Assembly (NCBI GenBank): GCA_964369405.1
Contig: CAYJGB010000010.1
Coordinates: 13,838-77,837 of the forward strand
DNA length: 64,000 bases
DNA from: CAYJFG01 sp964369405
Lineage (GTDB): Bacteria > Bacillota > Clostridia > Oscillospirales > Acutalibacteraceae
Direction of reading: 5' to 3'
Shown piece after piece: positions 8,699-17,398 of this stretch. Each line of letters begins with the position of its first letter. Within the stretch, counting starts at the first letter, position 1. A program made the position numbers and the translations under genes. The notes beneath the pieces are model-generated. The model saw only the letters and a list, made by a program, of their open reading frames with translations, did not search any database and was not told where the DNA came from.

Positions 8699-9265
8699 AT
8701 GATTAAAAAACTAAAAAAAATACTCTTATCGCTAAGCAGTAAAAACACAGCATTTATATCACTTATTATAATTTTTTTCATCTTATTGTTACAGTCTACT
8801 CTATCTCTTTTTTTTAACGAAACATCTGAAAGTCTTACTCAAATTGATATTGTATTTAGAACATCTTTAACATCTATTTTTGGGTATTTAGTTAGTGTTG
8901 TGTCTGTAAACAGCATCAATAAAAAACAAAATCGAGAAAATAAAAACACAACAAACACTATAGGTTTTAATACAGAAACAACTCCTACTACTATAACATC
9001 ACAGCTAGATACCGACAATGGTATTTTGTCAACTCCTAAAGTTACATCTAGCAAACTACCTGATGTACCTTTTAAAAAAGTCCCGTTAAATTATCAAATT
9101 GTAGTAATAGCTTCAATATGCATATTTTGTTTGTTAATAATGATTTCAGTTAGAAATTTTGGTCATCTGCTCATTCCAGGTAACTCCACTGCTTCTACGA
9201 TAGGAGTATATAGAGATTTTGTTTCTAGTGGTATAGGCGCTTTAATCGGTTTGTCAAAGGATTAG
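8699..9265 (+). CDS. Membrane protein of unknown function, partner of the coiled-coil protein
   Basis: 188 residues from ATG 8699, with AAGGTGG (8684-8690) 8 bases ahead; an in-frame GTG at 8687 is inside that site. It has a basic N-terminus, a strong hydrophobic segment (about 18-38), a weaker one (about 53-72), a Thr/Asn-rich linker of some 60 residues, and another membrane segment (about 133-152) followed by a Gly-rich end. No recognised domain. The tight coupling with the preceding coiled-coil gene suggests a membrane-bound complex, but the function is unknown. Confidence 0.7.
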   Translation: MIKKLKKILLSLSSKNTAFISLIIIFFILLLQSTLSLFFNETSESLTQIDIVFRTSLTSIFGYLVSVVSVNSINKKQNRENKNTTNTIGFNTETTPTTITSQLDTDNGILSTPKVTSSKLPDVPFKKVPLNYQIVVIASICIFCLLIMISVRNFGHLLIPGNSTASTIGVYRDFVSSGIGALIGLSKD

Positions 9266-9442
9266 GTAACTTATAATACTATGATAAAACAACTCTCTTT
9301 ACATTTTTTGTTAATTTTTTAACTTTTTTTCAATTTAGTCTTTATATTTTTGAATTATTATTGTATAATAACTATGTTAATCTATTTTTAAAAAGTAAAT
9401 GCTTTTTGAAAAAGATAAAATTTTAATGTGGAGTGATTAAAA

Positions 9443-10309
9443 ATGCCATTAGTAAACGCAAAAGAAATGCTTACAAAAGCTAAAGAAGGACATTATGCAG
9501 TAGGTCAATTTAACATCAACAATTTAGAGTGGACTAAAGCTGTTTTACTTACAGCTCAAGAGTTAAACTCACCAGTTATCTTAGGTGTATCTGAGGGTGC
9601 TGGAAAATATATGTGCGGTTATAAAACTGTTACTAATATGGTAAATGGTATGATAGAAGAATTAAACATTACTGTTCCTGTAGCATTACATTTAGACCAT
9701 GGTTCATATGACGGTGCTATGGCTTGTATCGAAGCTGGATTTAGTTCTGTTATGTTTGATGGTTCTCATTATCCAATTGATGAAAACATTCAAAAAACAA
9801 AAGAATTAGTTGCAATTTGTAACGATAAAAACTTATCAATAGAAGCTGAAGTAGGTTCTATTGGTGGCGAAGAAGACGGTGTTGTAGGTACTGGCGAATG
9901 TGCAGACCCTCAAGAATGTAAACAAATTGCTGATTTAGGTGTTACAATGCTTGCAGCAGGTATTGGTAATATTCATGGTAAATACCCAGAAAACTGGGAA
10001 GGTCTAAGTTTTGAAACTTTAGACGCTGTTCAAAAATTAACAGGAACTATGCCTTTAGTATTACATGGTGGTACAGGTATTCCTGATGATATGATTGCAA
10101 AAGCAATATCACTAGGCGTATCAAAAATCAATGTTAATACTGAGTGTCAATTATCATTTGCTGATGCTACAAGAAAATACATTGAAGCTTCTAAAGATTT
10201 ACAAGGTAAAGGTTTTGACCCTAGAAAATTATTAGCTCCAGGTTTTGATGCTATAAAAGCAACAGTTAAAGAGAAAATGGAATTATTTGGTTCTGTGAAC
10301 AAAGCTTAA
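9443..10309 (+). CDS. fba: Class II fructose-1,6-bisphosphate aldolase
   Basis: 288 residues, the usual length of the short class II (FbaA/GatY-like) enzymes. It catalyses reversible cleavage of fructose-1,6-bisphosphate to dihydroxyacetone phosphate and glyceraldehyde 3-phosphate in glycolysis. Visible motifs: LHLDHGS (zinc and catalytic residues His83, Asp85), EAEVGSIGGEED, AAGIGNIHGKYP, LVLHGGTGIPD with the phosphate-binding loop, and INVNTE. Ribosome binding site GGAGTGATTAAAA before ATG. The gene is monocistronic with a strong terminator. Tagatose- or ketose-bisphosphate aldolases are close relatives, but the single-gene housekeeping context fits glycolysis. Confidence 0.95.
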   Translation: MPLVNAKEMLTKAKEGHYAVGQFNINNLEWTKAVLLTAQELNSPVILGVSEGAGKYMCGYKTVTNMVNGMIEELNITVPVALHLDHGSYDGAMACIEAGFSSVMFDGSHYPIDENIQKTKELVAICNDKNLSIEAEVGSIGGEEDGVVGTGECADPQECKQIADLGVTMLAAGIGNIHGKYPENWEGLSFETLDAVQKLTGTMPLVLHGGTGIPDDMIAKAISLGVSKINVNTECQLSFADATRKYIEASKDLQGKGFDPRKLLAPGFDAIKATVKEKMELFGSVNKA

Positions 10310-10335
10310 TTTTAAGTAATATAATTTATAATTTT

Positions 10336-10384
10336 AGGGATTGTATCAAGGTGCAAAACATTGATACAATCCCTTGTTTTTTTT
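10336..10384 (+). terminator. Terminator of fba
   Basis: A 14-bp inverted repeat (AGGGATTGTATCAA / TTGATACAATCCCT) is followed by TG and a run of eight T, starting 27 bases after the fba stop. Confidence 0.92.
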
Positions 10385-10387
10385 GTA

Positions 10388-10428
10388 AAAACAAGACTAT
10401 TAGATTAATTAAACAATCTAATAGTCTT
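10388..10428 (-). terminator. Terminator of the dnaX-ybaB-recR operon
   Basis: The inverted repeat AAGACTATTAGATT / AATCTAATAGTCTT (10393-10428) is followed on the minus strand by TGTTTTTAC. It lies just beyond the recR stop at 10444, back to back with the fba terminator. Confidence 0.85.
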
Positions 10429-10443
10429 TAAACATATATTTAA

Positions 10444-11046
10444 TTATAATTCACTTCTACCGTCTAACGCTCGTGCAAGAGTAACTTCATCTGTATATTC
10501 TAAATCTCCACCGACAGGTATTCCGTAAGCTATTCTAGTTACTTTTACACCTAATGGCTTTAATAATTTAGATATATATATTGCTGTTGCTTCTCCCTCC
10601 ACTGTAGGATTAGTAGCCATAATAACTTCTTTCACAGTATCATCTTGCAATCTACTTAAAAGTTCTTTTATATATATTTGGTCTGGCCCTACCCCATTTA
10701 GCGGAGATATAACTCCATGTAAGACATGGTATTTAGCATTAAACTCTTGTGTTTTTTCAAACGCTATTACATCTCTTGGGTCTTCCACTACACAGATTAT
10801 TGAGTTATCCCTTTTATCATTTTTACATATTGGGCAAACATCTCCGTCTGCTAAGTTATAACAAGATTTGCAATAATGTATTTTTTGATGAGCTTCTATA
10901 ATTGCACTTGCAAATTCTTCGGCTTGTTGCTTTGGCATTTTTAGCACGTGATATGCTAAGCGTTGTGCAGTTTTTGCACCAATACCTGGTAATCGCTCAA
11001 AATGCTCAGATAGCTTTGCAAGTGGTGGCACGTTGTAACCTGCCAT
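10444..11046 (-). CDS. recR: Recombination mediator RecR
   Basis: 200 residues, the standard RecR length. With RecO and RecF it loads RecA onto SSB-coated DNA during gap repair. The sequence shows an N-terminal helix-hairpin-helix (LPGIGAKTAQRLAYHV), a four-Cys zinc finger (Cys59, 62, 71, 74), a Toprim core (VVEDPRDV) and the C-terminal segment ending in VTRIAYGIPVGGDLEY, a RecR signature. The start is 3 bases from the ybaB stop; the gene is the last of dnaX-ybaB-recR, an order widely conserved in bacteria. Confidence 0.97.
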   Translation of the reverse strand: MAGYNVPPLAKLSEHFERLPGIGAKTAQRLAYHVLKMPKQQAEEFASAIIEAHQKIHYCKSCYNLADGDVCPICKNDKRDNSIICVVEDPRDVIAFEKTQEFNAKYHVLHGVISPLNGVGPDQIYIKELLSRLQDDTVKEVIMATNPTVEGEATAIYISKLLKPLGVKVTRIAYGIPVGGDLEYTDEVTLARALDGRSEL

Positions 11047-11049
11047 ATT

Positions 11050-11400
11050 TTAAAACAATCCAGGCATATTAATTCCACCTGATATTTTTTCCATTGTTTG
11101 TTCTTTGTCTGTTACTGCACTTCTTATAGCTTCGTTAGTTGCTGCTATAATTAAGTCAGATAACATCTCTACGTCTTCTGGGTCAACTACTTCTGGTTTA
11201 ATATCGATAGCTGTTACTTCCATTTTTCCACTTACTGTAACGCTTACTGCATTTCCACCAGATGTTGCATTATATTCTTTTTGTTCTAGTTCTTCAGTTG
11301 CTATGTCCATTTGGTCTTGCATTTTTTGTGCTTGTTTTGCTAATTGTTGTAAATTATTAGCTCCACCGCCACCCATTCCTTTTGGTATTCTTGCTTTCAT
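11050..11400 (-). CDS. YbaB/EbfC-family nucleoid-associated protein
   Basis: 116 residues of the YbaB/EbfC family, which forms small dimers that bind DNA and help organise the nucleoid. The N-terminus is Met/Gly-rich (KGMGGGGANNLQQLAKQAQKM), followed by the amphipathic helix and beta sheet with VTVSGKMEVTAIDIKPEVVDPED and a Gly-Met-Pro-Gly end (GINMPGLF), all typical. Ribosome binding site AGAGGTTTTAAT. It lies between dnaX and recR. Confidence 0.95.
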   Translation of the reverse strand: MKARIPKGMGGGGANNLQQLAKQAQKMQDQMDIATEELEQKEYNATSGGNAVSVTVSGKMEVTAIDIKPEVVDPEDVEMLSDLIIAATNEAIRSAVTDKEQTMEKISGGINMPGLF

Positions 11401-11464
11401 ATTAAAACCTCTTTCTTTTTATAGTGTTAAATCTTTTATTACACTATGTATTATTATATTTACT

Positions 11465-13225
11465 TTATTTATTTTCACTCTGATTAAGAGTTATTCCTGA
11501 TTCTTTTATCTTTTTTGTAAGTTCTTCTAGTGGGTCTATTTTATCTTTGTTACTTTCACTGCTTTTGTATGGCCCTAAGTTGAATTTTTTTCCAGTAACT
11601 TCTAATATTGCTTTTCTTACTTCTTCTCTTTGAGCACTTTGTTTTAAAAGTTTAATTGTAATATCGTATTTAGAGTCTATTAATAAATATTTACCACTTA
11701 TATACGCACTAGTCCCATCAAACGCTGATGCTATTGTCTTAGATTTTTTTCTCAAAATTTCTATAACATCTTGCCAATCTTCCATAGGCTTAGCATTTTT
11801 TATAGCTTCGCTTATACTATCTATTTTATTAGTTGTTTCACTTATATTAGTTTGATTTTCTTCATTTTGTGATTTTGCCCTTTCTAAAACTGGATGAGTA
11901 TTTTTAACAGGCTTTATATTATCTTTTAAAACTGTTGTATTGCTACTACTAGTTTCATTTTCATCAATTGCAAATTCATTATAATCTTCTTTATCTGATT
12001 TATCTTTTTTTTCTATAATTGTATCTTCATTAGAAAACTCTTTAACTTCTATATTATCTTTCGTTGATACTACTGTAATACCTTTTTTAACAGCTCTTTC
12101 TAAAGTGGCTATTCTACTTAATAAAGCGTCCATCGATGTATCAAATTTAGGTGAACATAACTTGATTAAACATATTTCTAGTTCTGTTCTTTTGTTAGAG
12201 CCTTTATGAATTTTTTCAAGCGACATTTGCAAAGTATCCATTGCATATATTATCTCGTTAATACTTATACTATTCGCTTGAACTAAACTGTTTTCAAATT
12301 CATCATTTGTAAGTATTACTAGTTCTTTAGCATTTTTCATTGTTTTAATAAGCATCAAGTTTCTAAAATGTGAAATTAATTCTTCACATAATTTAGTCAT
12401 ATCTTTAGATTTATTATTTAATTCATCAATCATATTTAGCGCTTGGCTACACTCTTTTTTAACGACTGAGTCTACAATTGCATACAAATACTCACTACTT
12501 GCTAGCCCACTAATTTGTCTTACAACTTGAGTTGTAATATGCGTATTATTGCTTATGCATCTATCTAGTAAAGACAGTGCATCTCTTAATGCTCCATCTG
12601 ATAAAGAGGCTATTAAAAAAGCTGCATCATAATCAATATCAGTATTTTCATTTTCAGAAACGTAAATTAATCTTTTAGCAATTGCATCTGCTGATATTTT
12701 ATTAAAATCAAACCTCTGACAACGTGATAATATAGTTGCTGGTATTTTATGAACTTCTGTTGTAGCTAAGATGAAAACTACATGAGAAGGTGGTTCTTCT
12801 AGTGTCTTTAACAACGCATTAAACGCACCTATCGACAACATATGAACCTCATCAATTATATAAACTCTAAACTTTGCTTTACTAGGTGTAAAAACAGATT
12901 CCTCTATAAGAGTTCTAATATTTTCTACGCCATTATTGCTAGCAGCATCAATTTCTAAAACATCTAAAATTTCGCCACTTTCTATGCCTACACAATTTTC
13001 ACATTCACCACATGGGTCGCCATCAACTGGTTTTAAGCAGTTAACTGCCTTAGCTAAAATTTTAGCACAAGTAGTTTTTCCTGTTCCACGAGAACCTGTA
13101 AATAAATACGCATGATTTATCCTATTAGTTTTAAGTGCATTTTTTAAAGTGATAGTAACTTGTTCTTGTCCAGAAACATCACTAAATTTAAGTGGACGCC
13201 ATTTTCTATATAGAACTTGATACAT
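11465..13225 (-). CDS. dnaX: DNA polymerase III subunits gamma/tau
   Basis: 586 residues from ATG 13225, chosen because AGGTG lies 6 bases ahead and family members begin MYQ(V/A)LYRKWRP; a GTG at 13240 is in frame but has no proper spacing. It is the AAA+ clamp-loader motor of the replicase. Walker A is GSRGTGKT at 44-51, the zinc module uses Cys63, 72, 75 and 78, Walker B is YIIDEVHM, sensor motifs are LATTE and the SRCQRFDF arginine-finger region, and a charged linker (about 380-470) precedes the tau C-terminal region. First gene of dnaX-ybaB-recR, immediately downstream of the SRP RNA. Confidence 0.96.
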   Translation of the reverse strand: MYQVLYRKWRPLKFSDVSGQEQVTITLKNALKTNRINHAYLFTGSRGTGKTTCAKILAKAVNCLKPVDGDPCGECENCVGIESGEILDVLEIDAASNNGVENIRTLIEESVFTPSKAKFRVYIIDEVHMLSIGAFNALLKTLEEPPSHVVFILATTEVHKIPATILSRCQRFDFNKISADAIAKRLIYVSENENTDIDYDAAFLIASLSDGALRDALSLLDRCISNNTHITTQVVRQISGLASSEYLYAIVDSVVKKECSQALNMIDELNNKSKDMTKLCEELISHFRNLMLIKTMKNAKELVILTNDEFENSLVQANSISINEIIYAMDTLQMSLEKIHKGSNKRTELEICLIKLCSPKFDTSMDALLSRIATLERAVKKGITVVSTKDNIEVKEFSNEDTIIEKKDKSDKEDYNEFAIDENETSSSNTTVLKDNIKPVKNTHPVLERAKSQNEENQTNISETTNKIDSISEAIKNAKPMEDWQDVIEILRKKSKTIASAFDGTSAYISGKYLLIDSKYDITIKLLKQSAQREEVRKAILEVTGKKFNLGPYKSSESNKDKIDPLEELTKKIKESGITLNQSENK

Positions 13226-13274
13226 ACATATCACCTGCACCTTTCAATAAAAATAATAGCAAACAGACTCTATA

Positions 13275-13400
13275 GTTTATATATGTGAACGACAGACTTA
13301 CTGTATCGCATCGAACAATCCCCTTAATGCTGCTCGGTTCCCCGCCTGACATGGTTCGAGGTATCCAATCGTACAGGGCCTGCCGCTCACATATATAAAC
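13275..13400 (-). ncRNA. ffs: Signal recognition particle RNA (small bacterial type)
   Basis: On the minus strand this contains the universally conserved SRP domain IV: GTCAGGCGGGGAACC (13355-13341) followed by GAGCAGCA, the Ffh-binding internal loops around a GGAA tetraloop. The ends pair as a long stem: GTTTATATATGTGAGCGGCAGGCC at the 5' side against the complementary run at 13275-13300. With no Alu domain visible, this is the short hairpin form of about 100-126 nt. The position just upstream of dnaX is the same as in Bacillus (scr). The exact ends are approximate. It pairs with Ffh to target membrane proteins. Confidence 0.95.
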
Positions 13401-13446
13401 AAACTAAATTCTGCTTGCTTTTAATTACTCATAAGTAACCTAAACT

Positions 13447-13475
13447 ATTATACTATATAAATTCAAAAAAATCAA
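13447..13475 (-). promoter_or_regulatory. Promoter of the SRP RNA (and possibly dnaX)
   Basis: On the minus strand TTGATT (13475-13470) and TATAAT (13452-13447) are separated by exactly 17 bases. The predicted start is near 13440, about 40 bases before the conserved stem, so a short 5' leader may be removed by processing. Confidence 0.75.
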
Positions 13476-13589
13476 CTAAATTTTTATGCATTTCGTATTT
13501 TGATAGTACAAATTTCTATATTGATTGAATATTTTTTACTTGATTAGATTTTTTAATACAAACGTTTTTCACCTATTTAAACACACAAA

Positions 13590-13613
13590 GTGGACACAGC
13601 ATGCCATGTCCAC
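13590..13613 (-). terminator. Possible terminator of glyA
   Basis: The inverted repeat GTGGACA / TGTCCAC lies about 30 bases past the glyA stop on the minus strand, followed by TTTGTGTGTTT. The T tail is interrupted, so this is only a moderate prediction. Confidence 0.45.
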
Positions 13614-13639
13614 AAAGTATTATATTATTAAGAAATTAA

Positions 13640-14893
13640 TTATTCGTATAAAGGATATTTTGAACAAAGTTCTGTTACGCCTTCACGTACTTTATCAGCA
13701 TTACCCTCAAAGTCTTCAATTATTAGTGATATAAATTCTGCTATCTTATCCATATCACTTTCGTTTAATCCTCTTGTAGTAACAGCAGCTGTTCCTATAC
13801 GTATTCCACTCGTTACAAATGGGCTTCTAGGCTCGTTTGGAACAGTGTTTTTATTTACTGTAATGTATACTTCGTCAAGTCTATGCTCTAATTCTTTACC
13901 TGTAATATCGCTATCACGTAAATCTAAAAGTAAAACATGGTTATCAGTACCACCAGATACTAAGGTTAAACCTCTTTTAGTAAGACCATCTGCTAAAGCT
14001 GCACAGTTTAAAACGATTTGTTTACCATACTCTTTAAATTCTGGAGCTAAAGCCTCTTTAAAGCAAACTGCTTTAGCTGCAATTGTATGCATTAATGGGC
14101 CACCTTGAGTGCCAGGGAAAATAGCCTTATCAACATCTTTTGCAAATTCTTCTTTACAAAGAATCATACCACCTCTAGGGCCTCTTAAAGTTTTGTGAGT
14201 AGTAGTAGTTACAAAATGAGCATATGGTACTGGGTTTTGATGAACGCCAGCAGCTACTAAGCCTGCAATATGAGCCATATCAACCATTAAATATGCACCA
14301 CTTGCATCAGCAATTTCTCTAAATTTTGCAAAATCTATTTTTCTAGGATATGCACTAGCACCACAAACAATTAATTTAGGTTTGCACTCCATAGCAGTTT
14401 GCATAACCTTATCGTAATCAATAGTATGAGTAACAGGGTCAACACCATAAGCTACAAAGTTATAATATTTTCCAGACAAGTTTACAGGTGAACCATGAGT
14501 TAGATGTCCACCCTCACTTAAATTCATACCCATAATAGTTTCACCTGGTTTAACCATAGCAAAGTACACAGCCATATTAGCTTGAGCACCTGAATGAGGT
14601 TGTACATTAGCATGCTCAGCACCAAAAAGCTTACAAGCTCTTTTTCTAGCAATATCTTCAACAACGTCAACACATTGGCAACCACCATAATAACGTTTAG
14701 TAGGGTAACCTTCAGCATATTTATTAGTAAGCACGCTACCCATAGCAGCCATAACAGCAGGAGAAACAATGTTTTCAGAAGCAATAAGTTCTAAATTACG
14801 TTGTTGTCTTTCTAATTCTTTTTGCATTGCACTACCAACTTCTTCATCATAAGAAGTAGTAAACCCAATACTATCCATAATATCATTATACAT
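13640..14893 (-). CDS. glyA: Serine hydroxymethyltransferase
   Basis: 417 residues from ATG 14893 (AAGGA 9 bases ahead); a TTG at 14911 overlaps the ribosome binding site and would add six unneeded residues. The PLP enzyme interconverts serine and glycine while charging tetrahydrofolate with a one-carbon unit. Visible: LIASENIVSPAVMAAMGS, TNKYAEGYPTKRYYGG, HGSPVN, VDMAHIAGLVAAG, and the PLP-lysine motif TTTTHKTLRGPRGG (Lys234), then FPGTQGGP. It stands alone, and I see no glycine or THF riboswitch in the short region ahead of it. Confidence 0.97.
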   Translation of the reverse strand: MYNDIMDSIGFTTSYDEEVGSAMQKELERQQRNLELIASENIVSPAVMAAMGSVLTNKYAEGYPTKRYYGGCQCVDVVEDIARKRACKLFGAEHANVQPHSGAQANMAVYFAMVKPGETIMGMNLSEGGHLTHGSPVNLSGKYYNFVAYGVDPVTHTIDYDKVMQTAMECKPKLIVCGASAYPRKIDFAKFREIADASGAYLMVDMAHIAGLVAAGVHQNPVPYAHFVTTTTHKTLRGPRGGMILCKEEFAKDVDKAIFPGTQGGPLMHTIAAKAVCFKEALAPEFKEYGKQIVLNCAALADGLTKRGLTLVSGGTDNHVLLLDLRDSDITGKELEHRLDEVYITVNKNTVPNEPRSPFVTSGIRIGTAAVTTRGLNESDMDKIAEFISLIIEDFEGNADKVREGVTELCSKYPLYE

Positions 14894-15040
14894 TTTATCA
14901 ATTCCTTTCAAATTGCGTTCCCTTATATTATAAAATAATTATAGAATTATTTCAATAAAAATTTTGAATTTTTTTCATCTGATTTGTAGAATTGTCAATA
15001 ATGCAAATAAAATGAATAATAAAAAGTATACAATACGCTC

Positions 15041-15069
15041 TTGACTTACGACATACTATGTGGTACGAT
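15041..15069 (+). promoter_or_regulatory. Promoter of the PadR-DUF1700 operon
   Basis: TTGACT (15041-15046) and TACGAT (15064-15069) are separated by exactly 17 bases, ending 22 bases before the PadR start codon. The spacer holds TACTATGTGGTA, an imperfect dyad that would suit autorepression by the PadR protein, as is common for this family; that part is inference. Confidence 0.7.
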
Positions 15070-15091
15070 ATATATAAGAAAGGAGCTTGTT

Positions 15092-15436
15092 ATGAATATT
15101 GATGACTGGAAAACTCAAATTAAACGAGGTGTTTTAGAATACTGTATTTTATTATTAATATATAAATCTGATTCTTATGGTTATGACATAATGAACCAAT
15201 TATCTATGCACCCAATTATTACATCAAAAGAGAGTACTATTTATCCATTACTTAGAAGGCTAGAAAAAGAAGGTTTTACTTCTTCTTATTGGAAGGAAGC
15301 TGTAGAGGGATTACCACCAAGAAAATATTATACGATAACACCACAAGGCAAAGATTTTTTATCAAAAATGTCTGAAGAATGGGTACATTTGGAATCTACT
15401 ATTAAAAACTTTAGGGAGGATTTATATGAAAAGTAA
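15092..15436 (+). CDS. PadR-family transcriptional regulator
   Basis: 114 residues from ATG 15092, with AAGGAG 6 bases ahead; an in-frame ATG at 15041 overlaps the promoter and is rejected. The protein is a typical small PadR winged helix: KRGVLEYCILLLIYKSDSYGYDIMNQL, then ESTIYPLLRRLEKEGF, and the wing with GLPPRKYYTITPQGKDFL. PadR proteins usually repress their own operon and respond to phenolic or envelope-active compounds. It overlaps the next gene by 11 bases; a PadR gene followed by a HAAS/DUF1700 membrane gene is a very common clostridial pair. Confidence 0.93.
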   Translation: MNIDDWKTQIKRGVLEYCILLLIYKSDSYGYDIMNQLSMHPIITSKESTIYPLLRRLEKEGFTSSYWKEAVEGLPPRKYYTITPQGKDFLSKMSEEWVHLESTIKNFREDLYEK

Positions 15437-15989
15437 ATTAGAATTATATATAAACAGTATTGAAAAAAACTTAAAAAAACTACCTGAAAATGAAAAAACA
15501 GATATTATAAATGAGCTAAACAGCTATATTACAGAACTTAAGACTAAAGATAATTTATGCGATGATGATATTATAAACAAGCTAGGTTCACCTAATGAAT
15601 TATCTGCAAATTATATTAATTCATATCTTATTAAAAATAACTCTTTTAATTTAAGAAAAGTTTTGCTAATTATTTCTTATATTTCTATGGTTTCAGTTGG
15701 TAGTGTATTTGTTATTCCCACTGGATTAATATTATCAATTACTTTGTTTTTTTCATCTGTAGTATCTGTTTTAGCTGGTATAGCTGAACTTATTGCATCT
15801 TTCTTTAATTACGATATTCCATTTATAAAGTTTGAAATTGGTATTTTAAGTTCTAATCAAGTAGCATTATCCCTATTAAGTATTTTATTTGGAGTTATTT
15901 TATTCTTTTTAGGTATTTTAGCATGGAAAGGTGTTTTCTTATATATAAAAAGCATGTCAAAAGTAAGAAAAAAATATAAATATTCTTAA
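15426..15989 (+). CDS. DUF1700 (HAAS) domain membrane protein
   Basis: 187 residues. The soluble N-terminal 65 residues are the HAAS-type helical domain (LYINSIEKNLKKLPENEKTD, then KLGSPNELSANYI). Two to three transmembrane segments follow (about 77-100, 103-122, 140-165), ending in a basic tail. The start has GGGAGG ahead and overlaps the PadR gene, so translation is coupled. Members of this family act with PadR-type regulators in envelope-stress responses; the specific role here is not known. No clear terminator of its own follows. Confidence 0.88.
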   Translation: MKSKLELYINSIEKNLKKLPENEKTDIINELNSYITELKTKDNLCDDDIINKLGSPNELSANYINSYLIKNNSFNLRKVLLIISYISMVSVGSVFVIPTGLILSITLFFSSVVSVLAGIAELIASFFNYDIPFIKFEIGILSSNQVALSLLSILFGVILFFLGILAWKGVFLYIKSMSKVRKKYKYS

Positions 15990-16077
15990 ACTATATCCTT
16001 ATTATTTTACTAAAACTAGCTACACTAAAATTGTTTATATACTATATATCAAACATTTATTTAATACTAATCTCACA

Positions 16078-16114
16078 AAAAACCGACAAGGTATTTATTA
16101 TAATCCTTGTCGGT
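16078..16114 (-). terminator. Terminator of the first LCP gene
   Basis: The inverted repeat ACCGACAAGG / CCTTGTCGGT (16082-16114) is followed on the minus strand by TTTTTTG. It lies 15 bases past the stop at 16129. Confidence 0.85.
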
Positions 16115-16128
16115 AGTATTTTGTTTAT

Positions 16129-17265
16129 TTATTCTTCAGTTGTGCTTTTTGTTTCTTCTGTAACATATTGTGCGTATTCTGGGTTTGCTTCTAGTAGCTT
16201 ATCTTCATATACAAAATATGCAACTTCAAAAATTTGTTTATTCCAGTCAGTAACTTCTATTATGCTTTGACGATCATCTGTCCAACCATATTGCCAAGCA
16301 CCATCAGTAGGTACATTAAAATCTAATAACTCATAATTTAAATATGTTAGCGAATTTGCTACTAAAAATGTTATTTCATCTTTTTTAAGGTTGGTTGTTA
16401 TCATTGGTCCTATTTCGCCAACTATTTCTATTATCTGTGTTAAAGACGCATCTTTCATATCATCTACTAAAACACCTAATAATTTTCTTTGCCTTTGAGT
16501 TCTGTCAAAGTCATCTCCAGAAAAACCTGCATCTTCATCTCCTCTATTACGTGCATACCATAACGCTTGAGTTCCGTTTAAATGCACTATTCCAGGCTCT
16601 GCTACTAAATCTGTTTCTGTATCAGTTTGATTATTTCTATACATTTGCCAATTAATATAATCTATTTCGTCTTGTGAAAGTTCAATATCAATGCCACCTA
16701 AAACATCTATTATTTTTTGAAAACTTTGAAAGTCTACTATTGCATATCTATCAATATTTATTCCAAAATTACTCTCTACTGTTTGAATAGATAAAGATGC
16801 TCCACCCCAAGAATAAGCCGCATTTAATTTATTAAAGCCATATCCAGGAATGTTTACATATAAGTCACGCATAAATGTAGTAAGTTTTAAACTTTTATTT
16901 ATATTATCTATAGATAACATAATCATAGTGTCACTTCTGCCATGTTCTTCGTTACCTTGTGCCTTATCTTCGCCAAAAAGCATAATATTTAGCACTTGTG
17001 GGTCATCTAATAATTTACCATTTGTTAAACTCATATTTGCATCTTCTGCTGATGTAGTATATGGGTTTTCTATAGTATTACCCTCACTATCAGTTGTTTT
17101 TGTCGTATCTTCTAATGGCTGGTAATTAAGGCTATCAAGTGCGTTATAAGCTATTAATACACCACCACCACTTACACCAATAATTATACAAATTAAAATC
17201 GCTATAAAGTTTTTTATATTAAATGTTTTTAAAGGTTTTCTTTTTTTAGTTCTATTTTTTGACAA
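16129..17265 (-). CDS. LytR-CpsA-Psr (LCP) family wall-polymer ligase, copy 1
   Basis: 378 residues. A short basic cytoplasmic start (TKKRKPLKTF), one transmembrane segment (about 17-38), an acidic linker, then the LCP domain: LNIMLFGEDKAQGNEEHGRSDTMI, TTFMRDLYVNIPG, NAAYSWGG, and LNGTQALWYARNRGD with conserved Arg and Asp residues that bind the pyrophosphate of lipid-linked polymers. LCP enzymes attach teichoic-acid-like polymers to peptidoglycan outside the cell. Start is a TTG with GGAG 8 bases ahead. Its first 133 residues and 5' flank are identical in DNA to copy 2 next door, while the rest has diverged. Confidence 0.93.
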   Translation of the reverse strand: MSKNRTKKRKPLKTFNIKNFIAILICIIIGVSGGGVLIAYNALDSLNYQPLEDTTKTTDSEGNTIENPYTTSAEDANMSLTNGKLLDDPQVLNIMLFGEDKAQGNEEHGRSDTMIMLSIDNINKSLKLTTFMRDLYVNIPGYGFNKLNAAYSWGGASLSIQTVESNFGINIDRYAIVDFQSFQKIIDVLGGIDIELSQDEIDYINWQMYRNNQTDTETDLVAEPGIVHLNGTQALWYARNRGDEDAGFSGDDFDRTQRQRKLLGVLVDDMKDASLTQIIEIVGEIGPMITTNLKKDEITFLVANSLTYLNYELLDFNVPTDGAWQYGWTDDRQSIIEVTDWNKQIFEVAYFVYEDKLLEANPEYAQYVTEETKSTTEE

Positions 17266-17297
17266 AAAATCAACTCCTTTATTAAGTATCTCTATAT
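16865..17297. repeat. 433-bp perfect direct repeat, copy A (5' part of LCP copy 1)
   Basis: Comparing base by base, 16865-17297 is identical to 18123-18555 (offset 1258). The identity covers the first 133 or so codons of each LCP gene plus 32 bases of upstream sequence including the ribosome binding site, and drops sharply on both sides. Confidence 0.95.
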
Positions 17298-17363
17298 TAT
17301 ACTACTATTATACAATTTTTTCAACTATAAAAGTATTAAAATTTATGTTATGCTTATAACAAT

Positions 17364-17393
17364 ACCGAGTGTTTTAATTAAAAGACACTCGGT
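17364..17393 (-). terminator. Possible terminator of LCP copy 2
   Basis: The inverted repeat ACCGAGTG / CACTCGGT lies just past the stop at 17399. The T tail on the minus strand is weak (ATTGTTAT), so read-through into LCP copy 1 is plausible. Confidence 0.5.
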
Positions 17394-17398
17394 AAAAT

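Noticed and set aside
11105..11500. A 131-codon plus-strand open frame over ybaB and the end of dnaX
   Set aside because: It is antisense to two secure housekeeping genes.
14524..14794. Leu-rich open frames on both strands inside glyA
   Set aside because: They are out-of-frame shadows of glyA; no start signals.
14894..15040. Possible glycine or THF riboswitch ahead of glyA
   Set aside because: The region is short and AT-rich, with no conserved core of either class.
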